A stretch of 64,000 nt of DNA from Pseudomonas saliphila. GTDB lineage: Bacteria > Pseudomonadota > Gammaproteobacteria > Pseudomonadales > Pseudomonadaceae. The notes under the pieces were generated by a model. That model had not been told where the DNA came from and did not search any database. It saw nothing but the letters and a program-made list of their open reading frames with translations. Made by a program: the position numbers and the translations under genes. The stretch lies in assembly GCF_008638345.1 (NCBI RefSeq), contig NZ_VTVA01000001.1:186001-250000 (forward strand), read 5' to 3'. Position 1 is the first letter of the stretch. Each line of letters opens with the position of its first letter. Positions 28,919 through 39,217 of the stretch are shown here, in pieces.

Positions 28919-31161
28919 GCCCGGTTCTGCTGACGGTTACGCCAGGCCTCGATGACATTCGGCAGTTGACTGATGCGCCCCAGCAGCCGACCCAGCATGT
29001 TGAGATTGGGTATCTCCACCGTCAGCAGCATGGCCGCGCAGTTATCTTCCTTGTTGGTCCGGGTACTGACTTCCAGCACATTGATTTTCTCGTTAGCCAA
29101 CAGCTGCGATATGTCGCGCAGCAGGCCCGACCGATCGTAGGCCTTGATGTAGATCTCCACCGGATAGGTCTGCACCGGCTTGCCGCCCCAGCTCACTTCG
29201 ATCAGTCGCTCCGCTACCTGATCCTGCAGCTGCATGGCCGTCGCGCAGTCGGCGCGGTGTACGGTGACCCCGCGACCCAGCGTGATGTAGCCGATGATCG
29301 GATCGCCGGGCACCGGCTGACAGCAACCGGCCAACTGCGTCAGCAGATTGCCCACACCCTGAATGTATACATCGCCCCGACGGCCATTCTTGTTCGCCCG
29401 ACGTGGCACCAGCGTCAGCTGATCGATGTTGCGATCCGGCTCAACCAGTTGCTGGGCGACATTGACCACGTGCGCAAGCCGCACATCACCCGAGCCAACG
29501 GCAGCAAACAGATCCTCCTGGGTATTGATGCCGAGGCGATCGATCAGCTGGGCATAATCCGCGCCGTTGAGCGCTAGCCGGGTCAGCTCGCGCTCGAGCA
29601 TCAGTTTGCCGGCGACCACGTTCTGCTCGCGGGCCTGCTGCTTGAACCAGTGCTGGATCTTCGCCCGGGCGCGCGATGTATTGACGTAGCCCAGGTTGGA
29701 ATTCAGCCAGTCGCGGCTCGGGCTGCTCTGCTTGCCGGTGATGATTTCCACCTGCTCGCCGGTCTGCAACACGTAGTTCAGCGGCACGATACGACCGTTG
29801 ACCTTGGCCCCGCGGCAGCTATGCCCGACCTCGGTATGCACCCGATAGGCAAAGTCCAGCGGCGTGGCGCCCTTGGGCACGTCCAGCACGTGGCCGTCCG
29901 GGGTGAACAGATAGATCCGGTCCGGCTCGAAATCCACGCGCAGCTGTTCAGCCAGCCCGCCGATATCGCCCATTTCCTCATGCCACTCAAGGACTTGGCG
30001 CAGCCAGGCGATCTTGTCCTCGTAGGCATCGGAGGTCTGCTTGAGATCAGTGCCCTTGTAACGCCAGTGCGCACAGACGCCCAGTTCGGCCTCTTCGTGC
30101 ATGGCGTGGGTGCGAATCTGGATCTCCAGCACCTTGCCCTCCGGGCCAACCACCGCGGTGTGCAGAGAGCGGTAACCGTTCTCCTTGGGATTGGCGATGT
30201 AGTCGTCAAATTCGTTGGGGATGTGTCGCCACAGACTGTGTACGATTCCCAGCGCGGTGTAGCAATCACGTACCTGCGGCACCAGAATACGCACCGCACG
30301 CACGTCATAAACCTGACTGAAATCGATGCCCTTGCGGCTCATCTTCCGCCAGATCGAATAGATGTGCTTGGCCCGTCCGGTGATATCGCCATGGATGTGC
30401 GCCGCGTCCAGCTCGGCACGCAGCCGCGCCATCACCTCCTCGATGTACTCCTGGCGATCGAGACGGCGCTCGTCGAGCAGCTTGGCAATCTGCCTGTACT
30501 TCACCGGCTCGAGGTAGCGGAAGGACAGATCCTCCAGCTCCCACTTGATATGACCAATGCCCAGACGGTGCGCCAGCGGCGCGTAGATGTCGAAGATCTC
30601 GCGGGCAACGCGGTAGCGTTTTTCTTCCGAACTGTCTTTGGCCGCACGGATGGCGCAGGTGCGCTCGGCCAGTTTGATCAGCGCGACGCGGACGTCGTCG
30701 ACCATGGTGATCAGCATCTTGCGCAGATTTTCCACCTGCGCCTGGGTGCCGAAGGCGCTGGCCTTGCCGGGATTCTGCGATACGCTGATCGCCGCCATGC
30801 GCTGCACACCGTCCACCAGGCTGGCGACACTGGGCCCCAGACGGCGCTCGACTTCAACCAGATCAGTTTTGTGTTCGCGCACCGCGCGGTAGATGACAGC
30901 CGCGACCAGGGAGTCCTGATCCAGCTTGAGATCGGCCAGAATGTCGGCCATGTCGAGTCCGGTCTGGAAGCTGCTGTTACCGGTGCCCCAGATATTTTCC
31001 GCGGCGATCGCCGCGTCTTCCAATTCTTTGGCCCATTCGCATGTTTCGCGCAGGCGCGCAGGTTGCGCCAGGGGCACTCGCTTCTCTATCCGAGCCATCC
31101 AGGCATCGAGGTCAACACTTCCATCGTGGTTGACCGGATAATCAGCTCTGACTTGTACCAT
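28915..31161 (-). CDS. relA: GTP pyrophosphokinase, (p)ppGpp synthetase I
   Basis: RelA binds stalled ribosomes with deacylated tRNA and makes (p)ppGpp. The product has 748 residues: an inactive HD-like domain (LVAAVIYRAVREHKTD lacks the HD dyad), the synthetase domain with YDVRAVRILV, EFDDYIANPKENGYRSLHT and IQIRTHAMHEEAELG, then TGS (IYLFTPDGHVLDVPKGATP), zinc-finger-like (LAGCCQPVPGDPI) and C-terminal ACT domains. The EFDD motif is the kind seen in synthetase-only RelA. It starts at ATG 31161, inside the last 20 bases of rlmD; the 110 upstream codons of the same frame are rlmD antisense-frame artefact. Confidence 0.96.
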   Translation of the reverse strand: MVQVRADYPVNHDGSVDLDAWMARIEKRVPLAQPARLRETCEWAKELEDAAIAAENIWGTGNSSFQTGLDMADILADLKLDQDSLVAAVIYRAVREHKTDLVEVERRLGPSVASLVDGVQRMAAISVSQNPGKASAFGTQAQVENLRKMLITMVDDVRVALIKLAERTCAIRAAKDSSEEKRYRVAREIFDIYAPLAHRLGIGHIKWELEDLSFRYLEPVKYRQIAKLLDERRLDRQEYIEEVMARLRAELDAAHIHGDITGRAKHIYSIWRKMSRKGIDFSQVYDVRAVRILVPQVRDCYTALGIVHSLWRHIPNEFDDYIANPKENGYRSLHTAVVGPEGKVLEIQIRTHAMHEEAELGVCAHWRYKGTDLKQTSDAYEDKIAWLRQVLEWHEEMGDIGGLAEQLRVDFEPDRIYLFTPDGHVLDVPKGATPLDFAYRVHTEVGHSCRGAKVNGRIVPLNYVLQTGEQVEIITGKQSSPSRDWLNSNLGYVNTSRARAKIQHWFKQQAREQNVVAGKLMLERELTRLALNGADYAQLIDRLGINTQEDLFAAVGSGDVRLAHVVNVAQQLVEPDRNIDQLTLVPRRANKNGRRGDVYIQGVGNLLTQLAGCCQPVPGDPIIGYITLGRGVTVHRADCATAMQLQDQVAERLIEVSWGGKPVQTYPVEIYIKAYDRSGLLRDISQLLANEKINVLEVSTRTNKEDNCAAMLLTVEIPNLNMLGRLLGRISQLPNVIEAWRNRQQNRA

Positions 31162-32521
31162 TTTGGTTTTTATCCTTGCCCGACACGAACAGTGCCATGG
31201 CTTCCACATGGGCCGTTTGCGGGAACATATCCATAACGCCCGCCTGAACCAGCCGATAACCCTTGCTTGCCAGAATACCCGCGTCGCGGGCCAGCGTGGC
31301 CGGGTTACAGGATACGTAGAGGATCCTGCCGATGCCTCGCTCGGCCAACGCGGCCACCAGTGTTTCGGCCCCGTCGCGTGGCGGATCGAGAAGAGCCGCC
31401 TGGTATTGCTGATCCAGCGTTTCGTTTGTGAACGGCTTCGACAAGTCGGCCTGGCAAAAGTGCACAGCGTCGAAGCCATTATTCTGTGCATTCATGCTGG
31501 CCCGCTCGACCATACGCGCGTCACCCTCAACGCCCGTTACCTCAGCACCCCGCTGTGCCAGCGGCAGCGAGAAGTTACCCACTCCACAGAAAAGATCCAG
31601 TACCTTCTGTCCGGCCTCCACGTTCAGCCAGTCCATTGCCTGGTTGACCATTTGCTGATTCATCACTGCATTGACCTGAGTAAAGTCGCCAGGTGCGAAG
31701 GCGAAGCGCAATTGCTGTTCTTCCAGCCGGTAAGCCAGTTCGGAGGTTGCCGCCGCGTCGTCACCGTGGCGCATCGCCTCACCCTCGCCCTCGAACCACA
31801 GATCAACATGGTGGCGCTGCGCAAGGTCTTCAAGCAGCTGAATATCCTCCTGTCCGAGCGGTCGAATGTGCCGCACTACCATAGCCGGCGCGTCGCCCCC
31901 GATCAGCTCCACGTGCCCTAAACTGGTGCGCGCCTTCAGTTGCTGCAAGGCGGCCGGCAAAGCCTTGACCAGCGCCTCGAGTACAGGAACCAGAATAGGA
32001 CATTCACTGATCTCTACCAGCTCATTACTCGCGCGCTGGCGATAACCTGTCTGCAATCGCGCTGCCCGTTGATCCCAGCGTACCGATAAGCGGGTGCGCT
32101 GACGGTAACCATAGGCCGGCCCGAGCAACGGTGGCATCCAGCGCTCTGGTGTTATACCAGCGAAATGTTGCAATTGCTGGGCCAGCGCCTGCTGCTTGGT
32201 TTCGATCTGGGTGGCGTGGGACATATGCTGGAGGTTGCAACCGCCGCACAGGTCAGCGTGCTGACATCTGGGCGCTTGTCGGTCGGGGCTACGCTCGAGC
32301 AACTGATCGAGGCGCGCTTCAATCAGCTTGCTGCGCGCACGGACGACGCGTGCGGTTACCCGCTCGCCGGGCAAACCGCCTTCGACGAAGGTCGTGCGGC
32401 CCTGCCAACGGCCGATACCACGACCATCATGACTGAGGCGCTCGAGCAGCACCTCGATACGCTGCCCAATCGCAGCGGGCGCATCCGTCGTGCGCCGCGC
32501 CCGTCCGTAGGAACGCTTCAT
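31142..32521 (-). CDS. rlmD: 23S rRNA (uracil-1939-C5)-methyltransferase
   Basis: RlmD methylates C5 of U1939 in 23S rRNA using SAM and carries a [4Fe-4S] cluster. The 459 residues show an N-terminal TRAM domain (IEVLLERLSHDGRGIGR... FVEGGLPGERV), cluster cysteines C86, C92 and C95 (RCQHADLCGGC) with the fourth in SECPIL, the SAM motif LDLFCGVGNFSLPLA, and the catalytic YVSCNPATLARD. Its ATG overlaps the cysM TGA by four bases and its end overlaps relA, so cysM-rlmD-relA-mazG is one tightly coupled unit. Confidence 0.95.
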   Translation of the reverse strand: MKRSYGRARRTTDAPAAIGQRIEVLLERLSHDGRGIGRWQGRTTFVEGGLPGERVTARVVRARSKLIEARLDQLLERSPDRQAPRCQHADLCGGCNLQHMSHATQIETKQQALAQQLQHFAGITPERWMPPLLGPAYGYRQRTRLSVRWDQRAARLQTGYRQRASNELVEISECPILVPVLEALVKALPAALQQLKARTSLGHVELIGGDAPAMVVRHIRPLGQEDIQLLEDLAQRHHVDLWFEGEGEAMRHGDDAAATSELAYRLEEQQLRFAFAPGDFTQVNAVMNQQMVNQAMDWLNVEAGQKVLDLFCGVGNFSLPLAQRGAEVTGVEGDARMVERASMNAQNNGFDAVHFCQADLSKPFTNETLDQQYQAALLDPPRDGAETLVAALAERGIGRILYVSCNPATLARDAGILASKGYRLVQAGVMDMFPQTAHVEAMALFVSGKDKNQNGTSQS

Positions 32522-33420
32522 GATTTGGGGTCAAACACACCGGTGGACAGGTAACGGTCACCCCGATCACATATGATGGCAACGATCACGGCGTTCTCGA
32601 CTTCAGCGGACAGGCGCAGCGCGGCAGCGACGGCTCCACCCGACGAGACGCCACAGAAGATGCCCTCTTCCCGTGCCAGTCGACGCATGGTGATTTCAGC
32701 TTCGTCCTGGGCCATATCAATCACGCGATCAATCTGCGAGGCATCGAAGATGCGTGGCAAGTAGGCTTCAGGCCAGCGGCGAATACCGGGAATCGCTGCA
32801 CCTTCCACCGGCTGCAGGCCAACGATCTGTACGGCCGGGTTCTGCTCTCTGAAATAGCGCGACAGGCCCATGATGGTGCCGGTCGTGCCCATCGAACTGA
32901 CCAGATGGGTAATGGTGCCCTGGGTATCGCGCCAGATTTCCGGTCCGGTGGTGGCGTAATGCGCCTGCGGATTATCCTGATTGGCAAACTGGTCGAGGAC
33001 CTTGCCACGACCTTCGCTCTGCATCCGTACGGCAAGATCGCGCGCACCTTCCATACCCTGTTGCTGCGACACCAGTACCAGCTCGGCACCGTAGGCTGCC
33101 ATCGACGCCTTGCGCTCGCTGCTCATGTTGTCCGGCATGATCAGGATCATCCGGTAACCCTTGATAGCTGCGGCCATAGCCAGCGCGATACCGGTGTTAC
33201 CGGACGTGGCCTCGATCAGGGTATCGCCGGGCTGGATTTCGCCGCGCTGCTCGGCACGCAGAATCATCGACAGCGCCGGGCGATCCTTGACCGAACCGGC
33301 CGGATTATTACCTTCAAGTTTGACCAGAATGGTATTGCTGGTCTCACCTGGCATACGCTGCAGTCTTACCAGGGGAGTGTTACCGATGAAATCGGCAATG
33401 GTCGGAAATTCGATGCTCAT
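32518..33420 (-). CDS. cysM: Cysteine synthase B
   Basis: CysM is a PLP enzyme forming cysteine from O-acetylserine and sulfide or thiosulfate. It is 300 residues long, with the PLP lysine K45 in NPAGSVKDRPA, the TSGNTGIALA substrate loop and GIFCGVSSGGAVAA near the C-terminus. Two consecutive ATG codons are available (33423 and 33420); I chose the second because homologues start with a single Met before the IADFIGNTPLVRL segment. First gene of the relA operon, divergent from gacS over 99 bases. Confidence 0.94.
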   Translation of the reverse strand: MSIEFPTIADFIGNTPLVRLQRMPGETSNTILVKLEGNNPAGSVKDRPALSMILRAEQRGEIQPGDTLIEATSGNTGIALAMAAAIKGYRMILIMPDNMSSERKASMAAYGAELVLVSQQQGMEGARDLAVRMQSEGRGKVLDQFANQDNPQAHYATTGPEIWRDTQGTITHLVSSMGTTGTIMGLSRYFREQNPAVQIVGLQPVEGAAIPGIRRWPEAYLPRIFDASQIDRVIDMAQDEAEITMRRLAREEGIFCGVSSGGAVAAALRLSAEVENAVIVAIICDRGDRYLSTGVFDPKS

Positions 33421-33519
33421 CATCCACCCTTGCGGCCGCGCCCGGTCAAGCCGTGCGCAAGGCTGTGCTTTTGTGTCAGTCGGCATATGATACCGGCATC
33501 GGAGAGACGGATACACATA

Positions 33520-36315
33520 ATGAACGAGATTGGCATCAAGGCCCGCATCCTGGCGATGACGCTGGTTCCTGCTGGCATTTTGGCCCTCTCCCTGGGGGTG
33601 TATTTCAGCTGGCAGCATGTGCAGGATCTGGACCGGCAGCTACTTGAGCGCGGCCTGCTGACCGCTGAATATTTGCAAAGCCCGGCGTCCGCTGCGCTGC
33701 TCGATGGCCAGCCGGAACGTCTTAGACCGATGATGTCGGTCGCCCTCAATCACCGCGATGTCCGCGCCGTCACCCTTTACGATGCCGACATGCAGCGCCT
33801 GGAGCACAGCGGTCCGCAGATGCATACGGCAGAGCGCATCCATCAGAGTGATTTCGGTGCCGGATCTGGCCTGCAGGTGCAGGCCAGCAGTTCCAGCAGC
33901 CGTTTCAAACTGCCCCTTCTGGCCAGCCCCGATCTGACCGGCCTACGCTCCCAGCCGACGGTCGAGCCGGATGCCCTGCTCGGCTGGGTGGAAGTCGAAC
34001 TTAGCCACGGCAACACCATTATTCGCCGCTACCAGACGGTGCTGAGCGCGCTGGTGCTGATTGTGCTCGGGTTGGTGATCACCGGCGCGGTAGTGGGGCT
34101 GATGGGCCGGCGCATTACCCGCCCGATCGCCCAGGTCAATCAGGCCATCAGCCGCATCAGTGAAGGACGGCTGGATATCCGCCTGCCACCGCAGGGCAGC
34201 CGCGAACTGAATGAGCTGGCTGTGGGTATCAACACCATGGCGCAGACGCTGCAGAGCGCTCAGGGCGAGCTCCAGCAGAACATCGATCAGGCGACCGAGG
34301 ACTTGCGCCAGACCCTTGAAACGATCGAGATCCAGAACATCGAACTGGATCTGGCCCGCAAGACCGCTCAGGAAGCCAGCCGCATCAAGTCGGAATTTCT
34401 CGCCAACATGAGTCACGAGCTGCGCACGCCGCTCAACGGCATACTCGGCTTCAGTAATCTGCTGCAACGCACCGAACTCAGCGGTCGGCAGCAGGAGTAC
34501 CTGGGCACCATCGAGAAATCGGCCGATAACCTGCTGGCGATCATCAACGAGATTCTCGACTTCTCCAAGATCGAGGCCGGCAAACTGGTACTCGACAACC
34601 TGCCGTTCAACCTGCGCGACCTGATTCAGGACACCCTGACCATGCTCGCTCCGGCGGCCCATCAGAAAGGGCTTGAGCTGGTCAGCATCATCTATCGCGA
34701 CACGCCGCTCGGGCTCAGCGGCGATCCGCTACGTCTCAAGCAGATCCTCGCCAATCTGGTCAGCAATGCGATCAAGTTCACCCACCGCGGTTCCGTCAGC
34801 GTGCGCGTCATGCTGGAGCAGGAAGACGATACCTTCGCCCTGTTGCGCATCAGCGTGACCGATACCGGTATCGGCCTGTCCCCCTCCCAACAGAAGTCGC
34901 TGTTTCAGGCGTTCAGTCAGGCGGACAACTCGCTGTCACGCCAGAGCGGCGGTACCGGCCTTGGACTGGTCATTTCCAAGCGCCTGGTTGAGCAGATGCA
35001 GGGCGAGATCGGCCTGCACAGCCAGCAGGGTGAAGGCTCGGAGTTCTGGTTGACGCTGCGCCTCGGCAAGTCCAGCCAGGCGCTGGACGACTTACCACCC
35101 AAACCGCTGCAGGGGATGCACGCTGCATTGGTCGAACCACAGCTGCTCAGCCGTCAATCAATCATGCATATCCTGGAAGATCTCGGCTTGGTGGTACAGC
35201 TGTTCGATACGCCTGAGACGCTGCATCTGGCGCTGGAAGGGGGCAAGGAGCGTATCGACCTGGCGCTGCTCAGCACCAGCAGCACCTGTTCGACGACCTC
35301 GATCTTCGACATGATCGGTTATTGGGCCCAACACGACTGGTGCAAAACACTGCTATTCACCGACACCACCGAGCATTACGGGGAGCTCGATGCCCTGCCC
35401 CGTGCGCAATGCCAGGTGCTGTCCAAACCGGTGTGCACACGCAAACTCTTCCGCGCCGCTACGCAGCTGCTGCTCAAGCCAGCGACGAGCGCCCCTTCCG
35501 TCAATCTGCTGCCACGCTCTGCGTCCCCCGGCATACGCGTACTGTGCGTGGACGACAACCCGGCCAACCTGAAACTGGTTCAGGCGCTTCTCACTGATAT
35601 GGGAGCCGAGGTAGTGCTGGCAACCAGCGGTGAGCAGGCGCTGGAGGTGCTGGAAGATCAGCATGTCGAGCTGGTGTTCATGGATGTGCAAATGCCCGGC
35701 ATGGATGGGCGGCAGACCACGGTTGAGCTTCGCAAACGTGAAACGCTCGCCCGCAGTACAGCAGTGCCCATCATCGCGCTGACCGCGCACGCCCTGCCGG
35801 GTGAACGCCAGCAGCTGCTCAAATGCGGCATGAACGATTACATCAGCAAGCCGATCGACCCGGAGCAGCTACGCCATTGCATTCAGAAATGGACCGGCGC
35901 GGAATTGTTGGCACTGGACGGGCCGAACCCGCCAAAGGGTGAACCACTGCGCGCCGAACCCGGGTATGGCGATACTCGAATACTCGACCCTGAGGAAGGG
36001 CTCCGACTGGCTGCCGGCAAAGCTGACCTGGCCGAAGACATGCTGAATATGTTGCTGGCGGGGCTGCCTGAAGAATCTCGGCAGATCGAACAGGCGAGCC
36101 GGGCAAATGACCAGCAGGCGTTACTCGAAGCGGTGCACCGCCTGCATGGCGCCACGCGATACTGTGGGGTGCCGGAGCTGCGCGATTGCTGCTACCAGGC
36201 GGAAACCCTGATCAAGCACGGAGAAGAGAGCCTGGAAGCCATTCATGCCCTGCTGGAGGCAGCCGGGCGGCTGCAGGTCAGCTATGCACGTCTGGGCTCA
36301 GTTCACGTCTCATAG
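33520..36315 (+). CDS. gacS: Hybrid sensor histidine kinase GacS (BarA-like)
   Basis: GacS phosphorylates GacA, which activates the small RNAs that titrate RsmA/CsrA and so controls secondary metabolism and biofilm traits. The 931 residues contain a first membrane segment (about 10-30), a periplasmic loop, a second membrane segment (about 170-195), HAMP, HisKA with H299 in SHELRTPLNG, an HATPase domain (GTGLGLVISKRLVEQM), a degenerate receiver (about 525-640), a true receiver with D722 (FMDVQMPGMDG), and a C-terminal Hpt domain with H873 (VHRLHGATRYCGVP). The open frame extends 205 codons upstream across cysM antisense, which is not real. No gacA is present in the window, as expected for an unlinked regulator. 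Confidence 0.95.
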   Translation: MNEIGIKARILAMTLVPAGILALSLGVYFSWQHVQDLDRQLLERGLLTAEYLQSPASAALLDGQPERLRPMMSVALNHRDVRAVTLYDADMQRLEHSGPQMHTAERIHQSDFGAGSGLQVQASSSSSRFKLPLLASPDLTGLRSQPTVEPDALLGWVEVELSHGNTIIRRYQTVLSALVLIVLGLVITGAVVGLMGRRITRPIAQVNQAISRISEGRLDIRLPPQGSRELNELAVGINTMAQTLQSAQGELQQNIDQATEDLRQTLETIEIQNIELDLARKTAQEASRIKSEFLANMSHELRTPLNGILGFSNLLQRTELSGRQQEYLGTIEKSADNLLAIINEILDFSKIEAGKLVLDNLPFNLRDLIQDTLTMLAPAAHQKGLELVSIIYRDTPLGLSGDPLRLKQILANLVSNAIKFTHRGSVSVRVMLEQEDDTFALLRISVTDTGIGLSPSQQKSLFQAFSQADNSLSRQSGGTGLGLVISKRLVEQMQGEIGLHSQQGEGSEFWLTLRLGKSSQALDDLPPKPLQGMHAALVEPQLLSRQSIMHILEDLGLVVQLFDTPETLHLALEGGKERIDLALLSTSSTCSTTSIFDMIGYWAQHDWCKTLLFTDTTEHYGELDALPRAQCQVLSKPVCTRKLFRAATQLLLKPATSAPSVNLLPRSASPGIRVLCVDDNPANLKLVQALLTDMGAEVVLATSGEQALEVLEDQHVELVFMDVQMPGMDGRQTTVELRKRETLARSTAVPIIALTAHALPGERQQLLKCGMNDYISKPIDPEQLRHCIQKWTGAELLALDGPNPPKGEPLRAEPGYGDTRILDPEEGLRLAAGKADLAEDMLNMLLAGLPEESRQIEQASRANDQQALLEAVHRLHGATRYCGVPELRDCCYQAETLIKHGEESLEAIHALLEAAGRLQVSYARLGSVHVS

Positions 36316-36339
36316 CCCGCCATTAAAGCCGAACGCGCG

Positions 36340-36720
36340 CTACTCGGCTGACCAGACCGCGAATGCCAGCGCCTGCTCACGCTCGTCACTGAGCGAGAGC
36401 AGCATGCGCCCTCCGCCGCCCTGTGCCAGCCGCTGGGCGGCGACTCCGCTCAGAATGACCTGAGGTGCGCCCTGCGGATCATTGTCTATCTGCATAAAGT
36501 GCCAGGACATGCCCTTGGCCAGCCCGGTGCCCAGCGCCTTGAGAATGGCTTCCTTGGCCGCGTAACGCTTGGCCAGATAGCGCGCCGGTTGCGAATGGGC
36601 CTTGAAGCGCTCCAGCTCCGTATCAGTGAGAATCCGCCGGGCGAAGCGCTCGCCCTGCCGCCCCAGCGCAGCCTCGATGCGGCTGACCAGCACTATGTCC
36701 GTTCCGATGCCAACGATCAT
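36340..36720 (-). CDS. acpS: Holo-[acyl-carrier-protein] synthase
   Basis: AcpS transfers 4'-phosphopantetheine from CoA to apo-ACP for fatty acid synthesis. The 126-residue protein shows the two signatures [10 protein letters not shown] with metal-binding D8 and [19 protein letters not shown]. Length fits. The ATG overlaps the pdxJ TGA by four bases, so it is the last gene of the lepA-to-acpS run and convergent with gacS 24 bases away. Confidence 0.95.
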   Translation of the reverse strand: MIVGIGTDIVLVSRIEAALGRQGERFARRILTDTELERFKAHSQPARYLAKRYAAKEAILKALGTGLAKGMSWHFMQIDNDPQGAPQVILSGVAAQRLAQGGGGRMLLSLSDEREQALAFAVWSAE

Positions 36721-37460
36721 TGCGGGGAAGAGGCCCCCATGATCAAGGCACGCATTTCCCTGACGGCTGGCGCCAGTCCGGAAAACAATGCGCGGGCAAT
36801 GATCGCATGGCCGATATTGAGTTCGTGGATGCCGGGAATCGCCGCGATCGGCTCGACATTGTGGTAATGCAAGCCGTGTCCGGCGTTGACCACCAGCCCA
36901 AGCTTGCGCGCGTAGGCAACCCCTTCACGAATACGCTGCAGGGCAGCGACCTGTTCATCGCCTTCGGAGTCGGCATAGTGCCCTGTATGCAGCTCGATGA
37001 CCGGGGCGCCAACGCGGCGCGCGGCTTCGATCTGCTGCGGATCGGCATCAATGAACAACGAGACCTCTGCTCCCTGCGAATTCAGCTGCTCTACCGCTCG
37101 CTGGATTCTTGCCTGATCAGCCGCGACTTCCAGCCCGCCCTCGGTAGTCAGCTCCTCGCGTCGCTCAGGCACCAGACAGACATGCGCCGGGCGAATCTCG
37201 CGGGCAAAGGCGAGCATTTCGTCGGTGACGGCCATCTCCAGGTTCATCCTGGTCTGCAGCACCTCCGCCAACAGGCGCACATCGCGCTCCTGGATATGGC
37301 GGCGATCCTCGCGAAGATGCACCGTAATACCATCAGCACCGGCCTGCTCAGCGTCAATGGCCGCCTGGACCGGATCCGGATAGCGCGTGCCGCGTGCCTG
37401 ACGCAACGTGGCGATATGGTCGATGTTCACACCCAGCAGTACGCGCTGTGGATTGATCAC
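36717..37460 (-). CDS. pdxJ: Pyridoxine 5'-phosphate synthase
   Basis: PdxJ condenses 1-deoxy-D-xylulose 5-phosphate with 3-amino-2-oxopropyl phosphate to form pyridoxine 5'-phosphate. The 247 residues form a TIM barrel with the family motifs [39 protein letters not shown] and [11 protein letters not shown]. The start is GTG (then [14 protein letters not shown]), which overlaps the recO TGA by four bases; there is no ATG nearby, so the GTG is well supported. The recO-pdxJ-acpS order is common in gammaproteobacteria. Confidence 0.95.
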   Translation of the reverse strand: MINPQRVLLGVNIDHIATLRQARGTRYPDPVQAAIDAEQAGADGITVHLREDRRHIQERDVRLLAEVLQTRMNLEMAVTDEMLAFAREIRPAHVCLVPERREELTTEGGLEVAADQARIQRAVEQLNSQGAEVSLFIDADPQQIEAARRVGAPVIELHTGHYADSEGDEQVAALQRIREGVAYARKLGLVVNAGHGLHYHNVEPIAAIPGIHELNIGHAIIARALFSGLAPAVREMRALIMGASSPQ

Positions 37461-38170
37461 GGTAAATCTCCTTTGGCAATAAAGGGATGGCGAGTGAAGA
37501 GCGAGCGGCTTATCAACGGCCGATTACCCAGGTGCGGTGCCAGTGCCTGGCGCATCAACTGTTTGGCTGCCCGCAGCGTTTGCGGTTCGCGCCAATCATG
37601 GGCCGCCATGGCCAGCAGCGCGCTACCAGGCACGCCGCCGTTGTTATCCCGCTCCAGAACCACCAGGCCCTGCTCCGCCTGCCACACATAGCGAGCATCG
37701 GCTGACACCGGTTGCCCCGTGGCGTCCACGGTCAGGCTGAAGCCGTAGCCGAGCCCGTCCAGTAGTTGCCATTCGAACTGACGCAGTACGGGCTCAACCG
37801 AGGCGTTACTGGCAAGCTGCTCCAGGGCATGTTGATAGGCGGCAAACAATACCGGCTGCGGATCACCCGGATACACCAGGCGGATCAGCAATTCATTGAG
37901 ATACATACCACTGAACAGTGCATCGCCCTGCAACAACACGTAAGAGCCGGCGGCTTCAGCCTGAGTCAGGGTTTTCAGTTCGCCGCGCCCGACGGTGGCG
38001 ACCATTAGCGGCATAAAGGCTTGCGGCACGAGCCCTTTACGCTGGCCACGAGCGCCTCGCCATACAGCCCTCTGCAGACCATGGTGAAGCGTAAATAGAT
38101 CCACCAGCGCGCTAGTGTCGCGATAGGGGCGACTATGCAGAACGTAGGCAGGGCTGAGAGGGCGGCTCAT
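37457..38170 (-). CDS. recO: DNA repair protein RecO
   Basis: RecO acts with RecF and RecR to load RecA on SSB-coated single-stranded DNA. The 237 residues have the N-terminal OB fold ([20 protein letters not shown]...) and a helical domain ([24 protein letters not shown]). No zinc-binding cysteines are seen, as in E. coli RecO. It follows era by 150 bases in which I see no clear promoter or terminator, and overlaps pdxJ by four bases. Confidence 0.93.
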   Translation of the reverse strand: MSRPLSPAYVLHSRPYRDTSALVDLFTLHHGLQRAVWRGARGQRKGLVPQAFMPLMVATVGRGELKTLTQAEAAGSYVLLQGDALFSGMYLNELLIRLVYPGDPQPVLFAAYQHALEQLASNASVEPVLRQFEWQLLDGLGYGFSLTVDATGQPVSADARYVWQAEQGLVVLERDNNGGVPGSALLAMAAHDWREPQTLRAAKQLMRQALAPHLGNRPLISRSLFTRHPFIAKGDLP

Positions 38171-38320
38171 CCAGGGTCTCTTGAGGTTGTGAGGCTGTTA
38201 GCGTGCCGCATGAGACGTCGCAGTGCGAGTAGCGACCATTTCGGGATAATCGTGTTGCGGCCACATACGGGGGGATCACCAGGCCAACCGCCGTTCCCGG
38301 CAGCCGGCCTCGCTAAACAG

Positions 38321-39217
38321 TTACTCGAAACGGTAACCCAGCGAGCTGAGCGCGCGCTCATCGTCCGACCAGCCACGACGCACTTTGACCCACAAATTCA
38401 GCATGATCTTGCTACCGAACAGTTTCTGCATATCCAGACGCGCTTCCTGGCCGATCTTCTTCATACGATCGCCACCATCCCCGATGATGATTTTTTTCTG
38501 GCCTTCGCGCTCCACCAGAATCAGGGCATGAATATGCAGAACCTTGCCTTCCTGCTTGAACTGCTCGATTTCCACCGCGACCTGATAAGGGATTTCTGCA
38601 CCGAGCTGGCGCATCACCTTTTCACGGACCAACTCGGCGGCCAGGAACCGGGAGCTACGGTTAGTGAGCTGATCATCGGGGTAAAAATGTTCGCTCTCAG
38701 GCAGACGACTAGCTATCAGCTCTTCCAGGTGTTCAATGTTACGTCCGTGCAGTGCCGACACGGGAACGACTTCGGCTTCCGGCAGCTGGGTTGTCAGCCA
38801 TTCCAGATGCGGCAACATGTCGCCCTTCTCTTCCATGCGATCAACCTTGTTGACCACCAGCAGAACCGGGCATTTTACGTAGCGCACCTTGTCCAGAACC
38901 ATCTGGTCTTCGTCGGTCCAACGGGTGCGGTCGACCACAAACAACACCACGTCCACGTCGCGCAGGGCCTGAGTAGCACTCTTGTTCATGAACCGGTTCA
39001 GCGCCTTGTCGTTGTCCTTGTGCACACCGGGAGTGTCGACATAAATGGCCTGAACACCGTTCTCGGTCTTGATACCGAGCATGGTGTGACGCGTGGTTTG
39101 CGGCTTGCGCGAAGTGATCGCCAGCTTCTGACCAAGGATGTGGTTGAGCAACGTAGACTTGCCGACATTCGGTCGACCCACAATGGCTACGTAGCCGCAA
39201 CGGGAAACTTCACTCAT
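38321..39217 (-). CDS. era: GTPase Era
   Basis: Era binds 16S rRNA near its 3' end and checks 30S maturation. The 298 residues contain the GTPase G1 loop GRPNVGKST (14-22), the G3 DTPGVH, G4 NKVD, and a C-terminal KH domain ([19 protein letters not shown]). I placed the start at ATG 39217 ([14 protein letters not shown]) with GGAG 7 bases before; it overlaps the end of rnc by eight bases, the usual coupled arrangement of rnc and era. Confidence 0.96.
   Translation of the reverse strand: MSEVSRCGYVAIVGRPNVGKSTLLNHILGQKLAITSRKPQTTRHTMLGIKTENGVQAIYVDTPGVHKDNDKALNRFMNKSATQALRDVDVVLFVVDRTRWTDEDQMVLDKVRYVKCPVLLVVNKVDRMEEKGDMLPHLEWLTTQLPEAEVVPVSALHGRNIEHLEELIASRLPESEHFYPDDQLTNRSSRFLAAELVREKVMRQLGAEIPYQVAVEIEQFKQEGKVLHIHALILVEREGQKKIIIGDGGDRMKKIGQEARLDMQKLFGSKIMLNLWVKVRRGWSDDERALSSLGYRFE

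Noticed and set aside
29650-31236. Long open frame antisense to relA (528 codons)
   Set aside because: Shadow of the relA codons; the sense frame has full RelA homology.
31162-31491. N-terminal extension of relA by 110 codons
   Set aside because: It overlaps rlmD in another frame and has no RelA homology.
32905-33519. N-terminal extension of gacS by 205 codons
   Set aside because: It runs antisense through cysM; the GacS N-terminus with its membrane segment begins at 33520.
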